DNA from: Embiotoca jacksoni
Taxonomy: Eukaryota > Chordata > Actinopteri > Embiotocidae
Reading direction: 5' to 3'
Length of the DNA: 64,000 nucleotides
Assembly (NCBI GenBank): GCA_022577435.1
Contig: JAKOON010000112.1
Coordinates: forward strand, 21,001 to 85,000
Part shown: positions 61,584 to 64,000 of the stretch, one piece after another
How positions within the stretch are numbered: position 1 is the first letter of the stretch
How the letters are laid out: each line of letters starts with the position of its first letter
Position numbers and translations under genes: made by a program
The notes under the pieces: generated by a model
The model's database searches: none
The model's input: the letters and a program-made list of their open reading frames with translations, nothing else
Told to the model about the DNA's origin: nothing

Positions 61584-64000
61584 TCACCATGCTCCGCCAG
61601 CTCCGCTCTGATTGGCCGGCTCTGTGCCTGTCTGTGTGTTGTGATTGGCCAGCTGGGCGTAGAGGTGGGACTTGAGGAATCGTGGGTAACTGTCAGTCTC
61701 CATCAGGCCAAAGATCTGGTCCTGGGCCAGCTGGAAGGAGGCGGTGCTGATGCCAAGATGCAGGCTCTGATTGGTCGACTCTCTGACGGACGAGTCCACG
61801 TTGACCTGGAGACAGAAAGATGCTGCGTCACATGAGCTGTCATTGGCCAATCAGAGGACAGACAGACAGAAAGGTATCCCACCTGTCTCACTGCATTCGT
61901 AGAAATAAACTCGTCATAGACTTTTGCAGATCTGGCAACCATCTTGCTGAAGGGGTGTGTCCTCTTAAATCTCTCCACAGCTAACCAGAAGTCGAGGTTC
62001 TCCTCACTGAACTCTGACTTCAGGAAGTGACGGAACACAGCTAGACCATCTGACCAATGACAGAGAGCAAGGACACTGTTTAGCAAATAGGGACAGTTTT
62101 AGTTCTTACGTAGGCTCCTCCCCTTGCTGATGATAGGTTGAACACAGGAAGTGGTTTCTCTTACACTGATTGGTCAGCAGAGCTTCCAGACTGTCAGCCC
62201 ACCTCAGGACCTCCCCCACAGATGGTCTGAAAAACAAAACAAACAGAACCATCAGGACCCAAGCAGAACCTACCAGAACCATCAGGACCCAAACAGAACC
62301 AAACAGAATCATCAGGAACTAAACGGAATAAAAGATAACCTACCAGAACCATCAGGACCCAAACAGAACCACCAGGAACCAGACAGAATCATCCAGAACC
62401 ATCAGGAACCATAAAGAACCACCCGGAACCAAACAGAACCACCAGGAATGTACTAGAAGTATCAGGAAACATACAGAACCAAACAGAACCATCATGAATA
62501 AACAAAACCAGCAGAACCCAAACAGAACAGCTTCCAGCTTGTTGGGTCCAGAAGGAACTTGTTGGAAACTGTTGGATCTGTAGGTGTTCTTTGGATTGTT
62601 TGAGGTGAAGGACTTGGATTTAAGGTCCAGGTTGGTTTCTGGTTCTGATTCAGTTCTGGCTTTGTTTCTAGTTCAGTTCTGGTTCTGGTTTTGGTTCAGT
62701 TCTGGTTCTGGTTCAGTTCTGATTCTGGTTCATTTCTGGTTCTGGTTCAGTTTTTGTTTATTTCTGTTTCTGGTTCAGGTTCAGCTTCTGGTTCAGTTCC
62801 GGTTGTGGTTCAGTTCTGGTTCTGGTTCTGGGTTAGTTCTGGTTCTGGTTCAGTTCTGGTTCAGGGTCATTTCTGGTTCTGTTTCAGTTCTGGCTCTGGT
62901 TCTGGTTCAGTTCTGGTTAAGGGTGATGGTTGTTTCCTACCTGTTGTTTCTCAGAACTTTCTCCAAACTGTTACCATGGATACCAGTACTGTCTGTCCCT
63001 CTCCGTAGAAATGTCAGGCGGCTCCGAACATCAGCGGCTCTGAGAAGACGATGAAGACGAGTCAGGAAAACAGAAACAAACAACAACAAACAAAAACTGT
63101 GTTTGTTTACGTACAGACTCTTTGTCTTCTTCCTCAACTGACGGTGAGTAGACTCTCCACCCTGTACGCACAAAACAACAACACATCAAAACAACAAAAC
63201 ATCAACACAACACACATCACAACAACAAAACATTAACACATCAACACAACAACACAAACACACATCAAAACAACAAAATATCAACACAACAACACATCAA
63301 AACAACAAAATATCAACACAACAACACATCAAAACAACAAACACCTCAAAACAACAACACATCAAAACATCCACACAACAACACAAACACATCAAAACAA
63401 CAAAACATTCTCTACCTTGGTGCCGTTGAGCAGCAGCAACATGTGGTGCAGAGACCCACTCTCTCCAGTCAGCTGTTTCCTGAGAGTACTGGGGGAGGGG
63501 GGCCGAGGGGCGGGGCCTGAGCTGGGATTAAGGTCAAAAGTCGCAGGGCGGGTGAGGCGGTGAATGGTGCTGTCAGACAGGAAGCGTGGCGACCGAGGTT
63601 CCTGCAGCAGAGAACCCTCAGACAGGGAGCGACGCAGAACTGGAACACATCGATCAATAAATCAATCAGCCAATCAATCAGTGTTTACGAAAGTGTTTTC
63701 ATGTAAAGAAACGCTTCATCGTCATCGGTGGTTACATGTAAGCAAAGTTCCTTTCGGTACAAAATAAGCACATTCAACTGACCTCCAGGTCTGAAGGTCA
63801 ACTCCCCAGCTCCTCCTCCCTCCTCTTCATCACCATCACTCTCCTCCTCTTCCTTCATGTTGATGAGATGGGGGCGGGGCTTTCTTCTCCCGACTCCTCC
63901 CACACTCTCTGACGTTTCTGAGGCACTCTCCCCCTCCCCCTGCTGCCGCTCCTCCTCTGCTCCCCCTCTCTCCTTCCAAACAGGACTCCTCCAGGTGGTT
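61584..64000 (-). CDS. rgs3: Regulator of G-protein signalling 3, C-terminal part (runs off right edge)
   Basis: RGS proteins are GTPase-activating proteins for G-alpha-i/q. Exons 5' to 3' on the minus strand: 63783 to beyond 64000, 63416-63639, 63115-63161, 62941-63039, 62165-62226, 61883-62049, 61584-61805. The RGS box is complete: SVGEVLRWADSLEALLTNQ, YGLAVFRHFLKSEFSEENLD, DFWLAVERFKRT, KVYDEFISTNAVRQVNVDSS, ASFQLAQDQIFGLMETDSYP. RGS3 identity rests on upstream blocks: RRSLSEGSLLQEPRSPRF, PSPSTLRKQLTGESGSLHHM and a very acidic EEEESDGDEEEGG tract. The C-terminal tail after the RGS box is short and Gly/Ala rich. Human RGS3 has many promoters and long N-terminal forms, which would lie beyond the window. 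Confidence 0.9.
62227..62530 (-). repeat. AGAACCATCAGGACCCAAAC minisatellite in rgs3
   Basis: Degenerate units of about 26 bp start next to the acceptor of the exon at 62165-62226. A second, unrelated array of GGTTCTGGTTCAGTTCTGGT follows at 62640-62935 and runs up to the next donor. Confidence 0.85.
63165..63412. repeat. ACAACACATCAAAACAACAA minisatellite in rgs3
   Basis: Low-complexity ACA/CAA-rich units fill the intron between exons 63115-63161 and 63416-63639 from end to end. Confidence 0.88.

Overview
This is vertebrate nuclear DNA, almost certainly from a ray-finned (percomorph-type) fish. The exons are short, have GT/AG boundaries and sit in small introns packed with minisatellites and CA/GT microsatellites. 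The interspersed repeats (tRNA-headed SINEs, an L2-type LINE, a Tc1 fossil, two hAT elements) are typical of teleosts. I placed genes by spotting conserved protein segments, then resolving splice sites and phases by eye. Most long open frames in the window are repeat shadows.

Layout, left to right: fnbp1 (minus, 16 coding exons, 622 aa); med27 (minus, 8 exons, 311 aa); ntng2 (plus, 13 exons with four optional cassette exons); endog (plus, 6 exons, 310 aa); ttf1 (minus, 10 coding exons, 507 aa), tail-to-tail with endog; a transposon-rich gap of about 8 kb; a GPSM3-like GoLoco gene (plus, 3 exons); an AK5-like adenylate kinase, ak5l (plus, frame broken in one exon as sequenced); an intronless essential myosin light chain (plus); and rgs3 (minus, running off the right edge). 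FNBP1, MED27, NTNG2, TTF1 and ENDOG all lie on human 9q34, so much of the block looks like conserved synteny. The genes do not form a pathway or operon; they are neighbours with separate roles (membrane curvature, Mediator, synaptic adhesion, mitochondrial nuclease, rDNA termination, G-protein control, nucleotide metabolism, muscle).

Two things stand out. First, ntng2 carries a 2,481-bp, phase-1 symmetric cassette exon coding 827 residues of cysteine-free, mucin-like and proline-rich sequence between the first and second laminin-EGF modules. Skipping the four cassettes gives 531 aa, essentially the usual family length; including them gives 1,426 aa. Second, several minisatellites touch exon borders, and some repeat the splice site itself. 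The extreme case is fnbp1 intron 3: about 70 tandem units of about 30 bp, each holding a branch-point-like CTGAT, a pyrimidine tract and CAG|GTACAC on the coding strand, with the real exon-4 acceptor as the terminal unit. A milder version occurs at med27 exon 8, and endog intron 2 resembles its donor region. No operon-like, CRISPR or prokaryotic system is present.
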